Shown here piece by piece: positions 24,766 to 33,102 of a stretch of DNA of 64,000 nt (position 1 is the stretch's first letter; the number at the start of each line of letters is the position of its first letter). The stretch lies in NCBI GenBank assembly GCA_937924905.1, contig CALDUK010000001.1:1-64000 (forward strand). The letters are read 5' to 3'. Below the pieces are notes generated by a model. That model was not told the DNA's origin. It saw nothing but the letters and a program-made list of their open reading frames with translations, and did not search any database. The position numbers and the translations under genes were made by a program. This stretch comes from an uncultured Paracoccaceae bacterium. GTDB taxonomy: Bacteria > Pseudomonadota > Alphaproteobacteria > Rhodobacterales > Rhodobacteraceae.

Positions 24766-25890
24766 TCAGCCGGGCTTTACGGCTGTCACAACAGACGTCA
24801 CATAGCCCCGGCGGGGCTTGGGCGTTGCCACCTGATTAAATCCGGCCGTTTTGCAAATGCGCGCGATTTCCGCCGCAGATCGGGTGCGCCCTGTCCGCAT
24901 GGCAAGCGTGTAAAAGGCAAAATAGACGTCTGTAATTGGGTCAGGGGATGCGCCCCCCGACATTGGCTCCGAGATCAAAAGACGCCCACCCGCAGGCAAT
25001 GCCGCAAATATTTTTGTGATCAGCGCATCAACACTTGCGTCGTCGTGATCATAAAGAACGCGGATCAAGGAGATGCAATCGGCGTTTCCGGGTAAGGGAT
25101 CTTTGCGGAAAGACCCACCGATTCGCGCAATGCGATCTGACAGACCCACACGGCTCAGGCGCTCGTCAGCCGAGGCCATGACTTGCGGCAGATCGAATAA
25201 GGTCAGCGCCATCTCGGGATAGTCTTTTGCGACTTCGGCCAAGAACGCCCCCGAGCCGCCGCCGATGTCAGCCAGATGTGTTACGCCGTCCAGCCGAACC
25301 GTCGCCAGCGTATCGCGTGCGACCATCCGTTGACTGTCGGCCATCAGGTCGGAATAGGTGCGGGTCACGCCCGGGTCGATGTCACCTTTCGCGCCAAAAA
25401 CATATGGCCAAAACCCCGCAAGTTCAGTTTCTGTTTCGCCCTTCAAAAGCGCGACTGGATCCTGCATGTCGCGATAAAACACATCATGGTGCAGGATCAT
25501 CTGCTTAAGGCCCGGGACACCAACAAGCGCGGCGCCTTTGCGTGTCAGCGCAAAGGTGCGGTTGCGACGACGCTTTAGAAGGCCAATGCCTGCACCCCCT
25601 TGCAACAGCAATTCTGTTCGGCGCGCATCAATGCCCAACCCAAGTGACAGACTGTCAACTGAAACGGGTCCGTCCATCAGGCGTTCAGGGATGTCGAGCG
25701 AAACAAGCGCGAACAAAACCTGACTTTGAACGAAGCCCTGGACGATGTCGAAAATTTGCGCCCCATCGCGGTGCGCGAAACCGCGCAGGATGGGCCATCT
25801 GTTCGCAAAATCCTGAAACGAGGGCCGTGCAATCTGACGGTTCAGCCAACCGGCAGGCGTTCTTCCGCCCCGTCCCGAGACGAAGGCCAT
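24766..25890 (-). CDS. crtF: Demethylspheroidene (hydroxyneurosporene) O-methyltransferase CrtF
   Basis: CrtF methylates the C1 hydroxyl of spheroidene precursors with S-adenosylmethionine. The protein is 374 residues. A dimerisation/winged-helix region is followed by the SAM-binding motif THLADIGGGSGAFLAEVA and later GRLLISEPMSGG. The track ORF begins 28 codons upstream inside crtE. The ATG at 25890 shares one base with the crtE stop (TGATG). Its stop lies close to the bchC operators, so no separate crtF promoter is needed. Confidence 0.94.
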   Translation of the reverse strand: MAFVSGRGGRTPAGWLNRQIARPSFQDFANRWPILRGFAHRDGAQIFDIVQGFVQSQVLFALVSLDIPERLMDGPVSVDSLSLGLGIDARRTELLLQGGAGIGLLKRRRNRTFALTRKGAALVGVPGLKQMILHHDVFYRDMQDPVALLKGETETELAGFWPYVFGAKGDIDPGVTRTYSDLMADSQRMVARDTLATVRLDGVTHLADIGGGSGAFLAEVAKDYPEMALTLFDLPQVMASADERLSRVGLSDRIARIGGSFRKDPLPGNADCISLIRVLYDHDDASVDALITKIFAALPAGGRLLISEPMSGGASPDPITDVYFAFYTLAMRTGRTRSAAEIARICKTAGFNQVATPKPRRGYVTSVVTAVKPG

Positions 25891-26759
25891 CAGGCTTCGG
25901 ATGTTGTTGGCGTTGGGGTCAGCGCACGGGCTTGCATATTGACCATTTTTGCCAACATCGCCTCGCCCGGGCATGACGGGATAGACGCAATCGCACCGCT
26001 GAGAATGTCATGGTAGCGCGCCGTCGCGCCCTCGATCCCCAGTTCAGACACAGCACTGGGACGACCGTGCCGGTCATCTTGCCCGGCCGGTTTGCCCAGC
26101 GTTTCTTCGTCAAAGACCGCATCCCGCAGATCATCGGCCACTTGAAACGCTTCGCCGATGCGATCGCCAAGTTCGGCCCACGGTTCGGGTTCCTGCCCCG
26201 CAGCAATCGCGCCCATCTGCGTCGCCGCAACAAAAAGCGCGCCCGTCTTGGCGCGGTGATAGGCACGCATGTCAATCTTGTCTTCGCTTTCCCAACCCTG
26301 CCCGGCGCAAATGCCACCCGGCATTCCAGATTGGCGCGCCAGTGTAAGGACCAGCGATGCGCTGCGTTCGGCGTCTTCGCCAGCAGCATGGGCCAGCACT
26401 TCGAAGGCCAGCATGATCAGGCTGTCGCCTGCCAACACCGCAAGAGGTTCAGAAAACGCGTGATGCACCGAAGGTTTACCACGCCGCATATCGGCATCGT
26501 CGAAACTGGGCAGGTCGTCATGCACAAGCGATGCGCAATGCAAAAGCTCCAGCGCCGCGGCGGCAGCATTGGCAACCTTGGGCTTGTCGTCACCGCATGC
26601 CATTGTCACCGACAAAAGGATTGTTGGTCGGATACGCGCGCCACCGGGCGTCGTCGCATACTCCAGTGCCGCAGCCAGCTTGGCCGGGGCCGGTGGTTTT
26701 TGCCCCAGGGCGACGGCTTCGCGCACAGCGCTGTTGATGCGGGCTTTCAGGTCCAACAC
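25890..26759 (-). CDS. crtE: Geranylgeranyl diphosphate synthase CrtE
   Basis: CrtE makes GGPP for carotenoids and the BChl tail. The protein is 289 residues. The first Asp-rich motif is HDDLPSFDDADMRRGKPS, the second QVADDLRDAVFDE, and GGARIRPTILLSV binds the homoallylic substrate. The start is a GTG with GGGGAGAAA just upstream. It is divergent from crtD, and a pair of PpsR operators fills the intergenic gap. Confidence 0.96.
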   Translation of the reverse strand: MLDLKARINSAVREAVALGQKPPAPAKLAAALEYATTPGGARIRPTILLSVTMACGDDKPKVANAAAAALELLHCASLVHDDLPSFDDADMRRGKPSVHHAFSEPLAVLAGDSLIMLAFEVLAHAAGEDAERSASLVLTLARQSGMPGGICAGQGWESEDKIDMRAYHRAKTGALFVAATQMGAIAAGQEPEPWAELGDRIGEAFQVADDLRDAVFDEETLGKPAGQDDRHGRPSAVSELGIEGATARYHDILSGAIASIPSCPGEAMLAKMVNMQARALTPTPTTSEA

Positions 26760-26775
26760 TTTCTCCCCTGCGTTA

Positions 26776-26793
26776 TGTCAGCTTATAGCGACA
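26776..26793. promoter_or_regulatory. PpsR/CrtJ operator, crtE-proximal
   Basis: A perfect TGT-N12-ACA match (TGTCAGCTTATAGCGACA) 16 bp from the crtE start, paired with a second site 7 bp away. It could control both crtE and crtD. Confidence 0.83.
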
Positions 26794-26800
26794 CATTAAG

Positions 26801-26818
26801 TGTCAATTATACTGGACA
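26801..26818. promoter_or_regulatory. PpsR/CrtJ operator, crtD-proximal
   Basis: A perfect TGT-N12-ACA match (TGTCAATTATACTGGACA). It contains TATACT on the plus strand, a good -10 candidate for crtD, and TTGACA on the minus strand towards crtE. Confidence 0.83.
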
Positions 26819-26847
26819 GTTTGATGGATCGAGTCAACAATTCAGGC

Positions 26848-28359
26848 ATGTACGATGTAGATCCAAATGCGCGGTCCGAGCGGCGGGTCATTGTCGTCGG
26901 CGCTGGCATGGGTGGCCTGGCGACCGCACTGCGTCTTCGGGCAAGAGGGTTTCACGTAACCCTTTTGGACAGCCACCCTTGGGTTGGCGGCAAGATGCGC
27001 ACCGTCCCGTCCGGCGCCGGCCCTGTGGATGCCGGGCCAACTGTTTTGACGATGAAGCCTGTGTTTGACGATCTTTTTGCATCGACAGGTGCGCTGCTTG
27101 ATGACCAAGTTACGCTGATTGAAGAACCCTTGTTGGCGCGCCATTTCTGGCCAGATGGCAGCACGCTGGATCTGACGTCGAACCGCGATCAGAATATCGC
27201 GGCCATAGAAAACTTTTCGAATGCAAAGTCCGCGTCTGAATTTGCTGCGTTTTCAAATAAGACGCGCGAGCTGTTCGAGATGTTCGAAGCGCCCATGATG
27301 CAAACGGCTGAACCGCGCGTGTCGCAGTTGGCAAAAGGTGTCCTGCGTTCGCCCCAGCATTTGGCCACCGTTTCGCCCTTTGCGACGCTGGCGTCGCTGT
27401 TGCGGCGTCAATTTTCAGACCCGCGCTTGCGTCAGCTTTTCGGTCGCTATGCCACTTATGTGGGCGGGTCGCCGACGCACGCCCCGGCCCTGCTGGCCCT
27501 GATCTGGCAAGCCGAGGCAAATGGGGTCTGGCGTGTGTCCGGCGGTATGCATCATCTGGCCGAGGCTTTGGCAGACCGGTTTCAGGCCATTGGAGGACGG
27601 ATGCGTCTGAATACGCCCGTCGACGAAATAATGATCGGGTCAAATGGCGTCGATGGTGTTCGGCTGAAAACCGGCGAAACGTTGGACGCGGAATGCGTCG
27701 TCTATTGCGGGGACCCGCGCGCCTTGGCCAACGGTCACCTTGGCGGCAGCGTATCGGGCGTAGCTGCGAAAACCCGAACCGCACCGCGCAGCCTGTCTGC
27801 CCACGTCTGGAGCTTTGCGGCACAGGTTGAACCCCCACTGCCCCTTGCGCATCACAACGTGTTCTTCGCCCAGGACCCAACAGCCGAGTTCGAAGATTTG
27901 GCGGGCGGTGCCATCCCGACTGACCCAACAATTTACATCTGCGCTGAGGATCGCGGCACGTTTCAATCCGTGCCGTCCGGGGCCGAGCGGTTCGAGATTA
28001 TTCTGAACGCGCCCCCGCTGACCGATGCTTTCGCCGGACACAACGAGGAAGAGATATGTCGCCAAACGACCTTTCAGACCCTGAAGCGCTTCGGCCTGAC
28101 GTTCGATCCTCTGCCAGCGGACAACGCGTTGAGCACGCCAACGACATACAACACGCTGTTTCCGGCAAGCGCGGGATCGCTTTACGGACAAAGCCCGCAC
28201 GGCATGACAGCGGCGTTGAAGCGCCCACGCGCACGGACGGCGATCAACGGGCTGTATCTGGCGGGCGGCGGGACGCATCCGGGGGCGGGTGTGCCGATGG
28301 CAGCGCTTTCCGGCAAGCACGCGGCCGAGGCGATCATGCGGGACCACGCTTTGACCTGA
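26848..28359 (+). CDS. crtD: 1-hydroxycarotenoid 3,4-desaturase CrtD
   Basis: CrtD (methoxyneurosporene dehydrogenase) introduces the C3-C4 double bond in the spheroidene pathway. The protein is about 503 residues, with an N-terminal FAD motif VIVVGAGMGGLATALRLRAR and the C-terminal carotenoid-desaturase signature GLYLAGGGTHPGAGVPMA. The start is uncertain: the track's 26800 lies inside the operator, ATG 26824 is only 6 bp from it, and ATG 26848 leaves a normal leader if TATACT is the -10. I use 26848. CrtI-type desaturases are similar, but crtI is separately present and next to crtB. Confidence 0.93.
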   Translation: MYDVDPNARSERRVIVVGAGMGGLATALRLRARGFHVTLLDSHPWVGGKMRTVPSGAGPVDAGPTVLTMKPVFDDLFASTGALLDDQVTLIEEPLLARHFWPDGSTLDLTSNRDQNIAAIENFSNAKSASEFAAFSNKTRELFEMFEAPMMQTAEPRVSQLAKGVLRSPQHLATVSPFATLASLLRRQFSDPRLRQLFGRYATYVGGSPTHAPALLALIWQAEANGVWRVSGGMHHLAEALADRFQAIGGRMRLNTPVDEIMIGSNGVDGVRLKTGETLDAECVVYCGDPRALANGHLGGSVSGVAAKTRTAPRSLSAHVWSFAAQVEPPLPLAHHNVFFAQDPTAEFEDLAGGAIPTDPTIYICAEDRGTFQSVPSGAERFEIILNAPPLTDAFAGHNEEEICRQTTFQTLKRFGLTFDPLPADNALSTPTTYNTLFPASAGSLYGQSPHGMTAALKRPRARTAINGLYLAGGGTHPGAGVPMAALSGKHAAEAIMRDHALT

Positions 28360-29270
28360 CAGTTGGGCCTGATGGCTATGCCTGGTGGTATATCGACGGA
28401 ATCAGCCACGACGGAACACGCGCAATTTCGATCATTGCATTTATCGGTTCAGTCTTTTCGCCGTGGTATCGGTGGTCGGGGCGGCGTGATCCGCACAACC
28501 ACGTTTGCATCAATGTCGCCACATACGGGCCGGGCGGACGGTTCACTATGACCGACCGCGGACGGTCTGCGTTACGACAGACCGAGCATAGCTTCACGGT
28601 TGGACCATCCTCACTTACTTGGCACGGTGATCGATTGGTCATCAATGTCGACGAAATTGGTGCGCCACCAATGGTAAGCCGGGTGCGCGGTCAGATTGTG
28701 CTGACCCCGGCTGCTGTAACAGATATCGACGTGGCCCTGACCCCGGATGAAGCGCATATTTGGCGACCATTCGCACCTGTAGCCGACATCGACGTTTCAC
28801 TGGATGCAAAAGGTTGGCAATGGTCGGGGCACGGGTATTTCGACGCTAATTTCGGGACACGGTCGTTGGAAGCGGATTTCGACACGTGGACTTGGGGGCG
28901 TTACCCGACTGCAGATGGCGCGACTTGTTTTTACGACGCCCAGCGCCGCGATGGCACGGAACTTAACACAGCCATTGCCTTCGGCAAAGATGGGACGCCC
29001 CGGGCGATAGACGCGCCGTCAAAGGTTACGTTTCGACGCTCGCTTTGGGCTGTGGCGCGGGAAACCCGCGCCGATGCAGGGTATGGGCCAAAGCAGGTAA
29101 AGGCGATGCTGGATGCGCCTTTTTATTCACGTGCAATGGTCAGGACGAAATTGGACGGGCAAGAAACGGTTGGCGTGCATGAGGCACTGGATCTTCGCCG
29201 CTATCGATGGCCCTGGCTTATGCCCATGATTGCCGTTCGGGTGCCCCGCCGGGCTGGCTGGCGCTTTTAG
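28356..29270 (+). CDS. crtC: Acyclic carotenoid 1,2-hydratase CrtC, unusual start
   Basis: CrtC adds water at C1-C2 of neurosporene or lycopene. The body is unmistakable (GYAWWYIDGISHDG; NHVCINVATYGPGGRFTMTD; WHGDRLVINVDEIG). The frame has no ATG, GTG or TTG between 28059 and 28547. The only upstream ordinary start (28056) would add 100 residues read out of frame from crtD. I place the start at the CTG of a CTGA overlap with the crtD stop, copying the NTGA overlaps of neighbouring genes; this gives 304 residues. Similarity may extend two residues further (FD), so the true start is open. It converges with tspO with a 2-bp gap. Confidence 0.88.
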   Translation: MTVGPDGYAWWYIDGISHDGTRAISIIAFIGSVFSPWYRWSGRRDPHNHVCINVATYGPGGRFTMTDRGRSALRQTEHSFTVGPSSLTWHGDRLVINVDEIGAPPMVSRVRGQIVLTPAAVTDIDVALTPDEAHIWRPFAPVADIDVSLDAKGWQWSGHGYFDANFGTRSLEADFDTWTWGRYPTADGATCFYDAQRRDGTELNTAIAFGKDGTPRAIDAPSKVTFRRSLWAVARETRADAGYGPKQVKAMLDAPFYSRAMVRTKLDGQETVGVHEALDLRRYRWPWLMPMIAVRVPRRAGWRF

Positions 29271-29272
29271 AA

Positions 29273-29728
29273 TTACTGTCCGGGATTGAGGCGCATGACC
29301 TGAATGTTCAACGCGCCTGCGATCGAGACCCAGATCAGGTAGGGCACGAACAACAGACCCGCCACCGTATCAAGCTGGAACAACGCGATCATGCAAGCCG
29401 CGACCGACAACCAAAGCGCGGTCAAGACAATCAGGCCGCCTTTGATGCGTTGCAGCCCAAAAAAGATTGGGGTCCAAAGCGTGTTGAACGCGATTTGCAG
29501 CGCCCAAAGCGCCAGGGCCAGACTGCTTGCCGGCAAAACGGCCGCCCGTGCCGCAGCAGCTGCCATGCAAAGGTAAAGAAGCGACCATGCGACAGGGAAA
29601 AGCCAATCGGGTGGTGTCCAGCTGGGCTTTTCAAGATCCCGGTACCATTGCCCCGGGGGGAAAACACCACCGGTCACGCCTGCCGCTGCACAAGCGCAAA
29701 GAAAGATTGCAAAAAACATCCAGATCAT
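29273..29728 (-). CDS. tspO: TspO/CrtK tryptophan-rich sensory protein
   Basis: TspO/CrtK is an outer-membrane tetrapyrrole-binding protein that in Rhodobacter modulates photosynthesis gene expression in response to oxygen. The protein is 151 residues with five hydrophobic segments and the Trp/Pro-rich loop LEKPSWTPPDWLFPVAWSLL. The track ORF adds 31 codons read from crtB; the ATG at 29728 overlaps the crtB stop as ATGA. It is the last gene of crtI-crtB-tspO. Confidence 0.95.
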   Translation of the reverse strand: MIWMFFAIFLCACAAAGVTGGVFPPGQWYRDLEKPSWTPPDWLFPVAWSLLYLCMAAAAARAAVLPASSLALALWALQIAFNTLWTPIFFGLQRIKGGLIVLTALWLSVAACMIALFQLDTVAGLLFVPYLIWVSIAGALNIQVMRLNPGQ

Positions 29729-30759
29729 AGGTTCGAACCTGCCCCAGCGGTGATCAAATCGGCACGAGCCGCGTCTTGACGCTTTAGCTGCGTAAGGGCG
29801 TCGGTTATCTTGTCGCTCCAATGATCGGGTTCAGCATGGGCGGTGGCGTCGATCAAAAAGGCGGTTTCCGGTAACGGCCGCGCGTGGATCATCGGCGATA
29901 CCGGCATGGCGACGGTGCCTGCCGTTCGGGCCAGTGACCAGCCCGCCAACCCGATCTTATGCGCCTTGGTCGTAATGGCGCGCTTGGCAATGGAATTGTG
30001 ACCCATGGTCCGAATGCGCGTGCCGATTGCCGCATAGATGAACCGCGCGGCAAAAATGCCGGGGCGTGTGCGTAAGGGCAGTGCGCCGATGCCAGCCTCG
30101 GACCGGACATAAAGCCGTTCGGCTTCGATCAACAGTTGGCGCACCATAGCGCGCACCGCTTTGGTCGGTTGCGGGTTGGCCAGAAACGCATCCCCTTCGA
30201 TGCCTGAACGTTCCAGCCAAGCAAGGGGCAGATAAAGACGGCCTTCCAACGCATCTTCGCCCACGTCGCGTGCGATATTTGTCAATTGCATCGCGATACC
30301 CAGATCAGCCGCACGGGCCAGTGCATGGCGGTCACGAATGCGCATCAGGACACACATCATCACGCCCACAGCGCTGGCAACGCGCGCGCTATAACCGACA
30401 AGATCCGATAGCGTCCGGTATTGGCGAACGTCCGCGTCCCACGCCAGCCCTTCAAGCAGCGCCTCGGGCAACGCGCGCGGCATGTCGAAATCTTCAACAA
30501 CCGATGCAAACGCCCGGTCGGGCGCGGCGTTGCGGGGACAGCCTGCATAGACGAGTTCAAGGCGTTCCGAGAGGTCTTCGACAGCCGCACGTTTTTTGTT
30601 GGACAAATCAACTTCGTCATCTGCCAGGCGGCAAAAGGCGTAAAGCGCAAGCGACGGGTCCCGCACTTTGCGCGGCAAAAGACGCGAAGCGGCGTGAAAT
30701 GAAAGCGATCCGTGTCGGATCGCCTCGCGGCAGTGTTCCAGATCAGCGGCGTCGATCAT
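29725..30759 (-). CDS. crtB: Phytoene synthase CrtB
   Basis: CrtB joins two GGPP molecules to phytoene, the first carotenoid-specific step. The protein is 344 residues. The first Asp-rich motif is CRLADDEVDLSN; the second is LTNIARDVGEDALEGRLYLP. It starts at an ATG overlapping the crtI stop (ATGA) and its own stop overlaps tspO, so the three genes are translationally coupled. Confidence 0.96.
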   Translation of the reverse strand: MIDAADLEHCREAIRHGSLSFHAASRLLPRKVRDPSLALYAFCRLADDEVDLSNKKRAAVEDLSERLELVYAGCPRNAAPDRAFASVVEDFDMPRALPEALLEGLAWDADVRQYRTLSDLVGYSARVASAVGVMMCVLMRIRDRHALARAADLGIAMQLTNIARDVGEDALEGRLYLPLAWLERSGIEGDAFLANPQPTKAVRAMVRQLLIEAERLYVRSEAGIGALPLRTRPGIFAARFIYAAIGTRIRTMGHNSIAKRAITTKAHKIGLAGWSLARTAGTVAMPVSPMIHARPLPETAFLIDATAHAEPDHWSDKITDALTQLKRQDAARADLITAGAGSNL

Positions 30760-32300
30760 GTCACGTGCTCCGGATCAGGGACAAGACTTGCCAAAACCTC
30801 GGCACTGGCGACAACACCCGGCAGGCCAGCACCGGGATGCGTGCCAGCGCCTGTCAGATACAAACCCGACGCCTCTTCGCTTACGTTGTGCGGGCGGAAC
30901 CACGCGCTTTGGAAAATGCGCGGCTCCATCGAAAAGCCGGTGCCCATGGGCGACAAATAGCGGTCGCGGAACGTATTTGGCGTAAAGACTTCGGACGCGG
31001 TGACGTGCTGACCAAGCCCCGGCAAAAGCTGATCTTCAAGCATTGTTTGAACTTTCTGGCGGTATGTTTCGCCCATAGCATTCCAATCGACAGGATCGTC
31101 ATGGCCCAGATGCGGCACCGGGCTGAGTGCATAGAATGTGTCATCGCCGTCGGGCGCGGCCGATGGATCGGTGACCGTTGGCCGGTGGACATAAAGGCTC
31201 ATGTCATCGGCTAGCTTACCTTTGATAAAAATGTCATTGACCAGCCCTGTGTAACGGGGGCCGTTCAGGATGGTGTGGTGCCCTACATCCGGCCAAAGAT
31301 CGCGGGTGCCCTTCGTCCCAAAGTACCAGACGAACAACCCCATGGACCAACGTGACCTTTTCAGACGCGCGGGCGTCCAGCGACGTTTTTTGTGGTTTCG
31401 AAGCAGCCGGTTATAGGTGTGGCCGCTGTCTGCGTTTGAAACGACAATATCCGCTGTCAGGATTTCGCCACTGGTCAGACGAACCGCACGCACGCGACCT
31501 TTTTCAACCAGAATTTCGTCCGCTTCCGTTTCATATCGGACCAAACCGCCCTGATCCTGAACAACGTCGGCCATGGCTTTGGCAATCGCTTCGACCCCGC
31601 CCATGGCGTAATGAACACCAAACTCCTTTTCGAGATGGCTGACCAATATATACATCGATGTGACGTTGAACGGGTCGCCACCAATGAAAAGTGGATGGAA
31701 CGAAAATGCCATTTGCAAGCGCGGGTCTTTGAACCGTCGTTCAGCGTGCCGCGCGACGGAACGGTCGGCGCGCAACCATGCAAATCTTGGCAGCACCTCG
31801 ATCAGATCCCAGAGCCGGTGCATGGATCGGCGCCCAAGGTCTTCGAACCCGAACCGATAGCGCGCTTCGCTGTCTTTCAGAAAACGGTCGTAACTTTTTG
31901 TGTCTTGCGGTGACAGACGCGCAATTTCGGCGCGCATGGCGTCAGTTGATTGATGCGCTGCAAATTTCGAACCATCGGGCCAGCGGATTTCATAGAACGG
32001 ATCCAATGGGCGTAGATCAACATCTGCATCAAAATCGCGCCCGCACGCTGCCCAAAGTTCGCGAAAGACCTTTGGTACCGTGACAATCGTTGGCCCCAAA
32101 TCAAACCGGTGCCCATCTTGCCAAAGTGCCGAACCGCGACCACCTGGCCCTTCCAGCCGGTCGATCAGCGTGACGCGGTATCCTTTGGCCCCCAGCCGCA
32201 TGGCGGATGCAAGGCCGCCCAACCCGGCGCCGATGACAATAGCCTTGGGGGCTGTATGAGATTGCGCAAGGGCGGACAGGTTGGGATCGGACCGAGTCAT
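30756..32300 (-). CDS. crtI: Phytoene desaturase CrtI
   Basis: CrtI desaturates phytoene to neurosporene (three steps) in the spheroidene pathway. The protein is 514 residues, with the FAD motif AIVIGAGLGGLASAMRLGAK, GPGGRGSALWQDGHRFDLGP and the C-terminal GLYLTGAGTHPGAGLPGVVA. The start at 32300 lies 17 bp from a PpsR operator. It is divergent from crtA, sharing the operator region. Confidence 0.96.
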   Translation of the reverse strand: MTRSDPNLSALAQSHTAPKAIVIGAGLGGLASAMRLGAKGYRVTLIDRLEGPGGRGSALWQDGHRFDLGPTIVTVPKVFRELWAACGRDFDADVDLRPLDPFYEIRWPDGSKFAAHQSTDAMRAEIARLSPQDTKSYDRFLKDSEARYRFGFEDLGRRSMHRLWDLIEVLPRFAWLRADRSVARHAERRFKDPRLQMAFSFHPLFIGGDPFNVTSMYILVSHLEKEFGVHYAMGGVEAIAKAMADVVQDQGGLVRYETEADEILVEKGRVRAVRLTSGEILTADIVVSNADSGHTYNRLLRNHKKRRWTPARLKRSRWSMGLFVWYFGTKGTRDLWPDVGHHTILNGPRYTGLVNDIFIKGKLADDMSLYVHRPTVTDPSAAPDGDDTFYALSPVPHLGHDDPVDWNAMGETYRQKVQTMLEDQLLPGLGQHVTASEVFTPNTFRDRYLSPMGTGFSMEPRIFQSAWFRPHNVSEEASGLYLTGAGTHPGAGLPGVVASAEVLASLVPDPEHVT

Positions 32301-32316
32301 AAGGAAATGGTATATG

Positions 32317-32334
32317 TGTCAGTTTGAATTGACA
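32317..32334. promoter_or_regulatory. PpsR/CrtJ operator, crtI-proximal
   Basis: A perfect TGT-N12-ACA match (TGTCAGTTTGAATTGACA). Its TTGACA on the plus strand (32329-32334), with GAGAAT 18 bp downstream, is a candidate crtA promoter. The partner site is 23 bp away. Confidence 0.83.
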
Positions 32335-32357
32335 ATCTTCCTGTTATTCGTCGAGAA

Positions 32358-32375
32358 TGTAACTCTGGATTGACA
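32358..32375. promoter_or_regulatory. PpsR/CrtJ operator, crtA-proximal
   Basis: A perfect TGT-N12-ACA match (TGTAACTCTGGATTGACA) ending 4 bp before the crtA ATG. The pair spans the whole crtI-crtA divergent region and could repress both directions. Confidence 0.82.
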
Positions 32376-32379
32376 GTGT

Positions 32380-33102
32380 ATGGGAGAGCCCGCCATCCAA
32401 ATCGTCACGCTCAGTTTCTTTCGTTTCGATACTCTGTCGGCGCGCTTGTGGGCGTTTGCCATGATGGGACTTGCGCGGGGAACCATGACGCGCATGCCGG
32501 ATCTGGCGTTTTGGAAGCTTTGCGGATCGGGAACCGGCGAAGGGTTTACGCCAAAGCCGAACACCCGCGTTTATGCCATCCTATGTGTTTGGCCTGACGA
32601 AGAAACCGCGCGGGCACGATTGGCCGACGAAACCATATTTGCGCGATACCGAGCGCGATCCGTTGAAGACTGGACTGTGCTGATGACCCCGGTTTCAACC
32701 TGGGGCGCATGGGATGGGGTCACGCCATTTTCAACAAAGAAACCCGGGTATCAGGGACCTTTGGCCGCTTTGACACGCGCTTCTCTTCGGCCAAGCGCAC
32801 TGCTTCGGTTTTGGCGCCGGGTGCCGGATATCAGCAGCGTGATTGGATCGGATCCGAATGTGGCGTTCAAGATCGGGATTGGCGAGGTGCCTCTGTTGCA
32901 CCAAGTGACGTTTTCAATTTGGCCCGACACCACGACCATGGCGGCATTCGCACGCGATAAAAGTGGGCCGCACGCGCATGCCATCCAGGCTGTGCGCGAC
33001 GGCGACTGGTTTCGCGAAGAACTGTACGCTCGTTTTCAGATCATTGGCGACATAGGAACATGGCGGGGCGAAAGCCCGCTAAAGGCACTTTCACTGACAT
33101 GA
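32380..33102 (+). CDS. crtA: Spheroidene monooxygenase CrtA
   Basis: CrtA oxidises spheroidene to spheroidenone with oxygen, the ketocarotenoid typical of these bacteria under air. The protein is 240 residues. IQIVTLSFFRFDTLSARLWA, DLAFWKLCGSGTGEGFTPKP and the C-terminal GDWFREELYARF are family segments. No clear ribosome binding site precedes the ATG. The stop overlaps bchI as ATGA, so crtA leads a crtA-bchI-bchD-bchO unit. Confidence 0.95.
   Translation: MGEPAIQIVTLSFFRFDTLSARLWAFAMMGLARGTMTRMPDLAFWKLCGSGTGEGFTPKPNTRVYAILCVWPDEETARARLADETIFARYRARSVEDWTVLMTPVSTWGAWDGVTPFSTKKPGYQGPLAALTRASLRPSALLRFWRRVPDISSVIGSDPNVAFKIGIGEVPLLHQVTFSIWPDTTTMAAFARDKSGPHAHAIQAVRDGDWFREELYARFQIIGDIGTWRGESPLKALSLT

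Noticed and set aside
28056-28355. N-terminal 100 codons of the crtC track ORF
   Set aside because: They are crtD codons read in another frame and resemble no CrtC N-terminus; used only as evidence that crtC lacks a normal start.
30270-31214. Plus-strand ORF of 314 aa across crtB/crtI
   Set aside because: Runs antisense through two well-identified genes.
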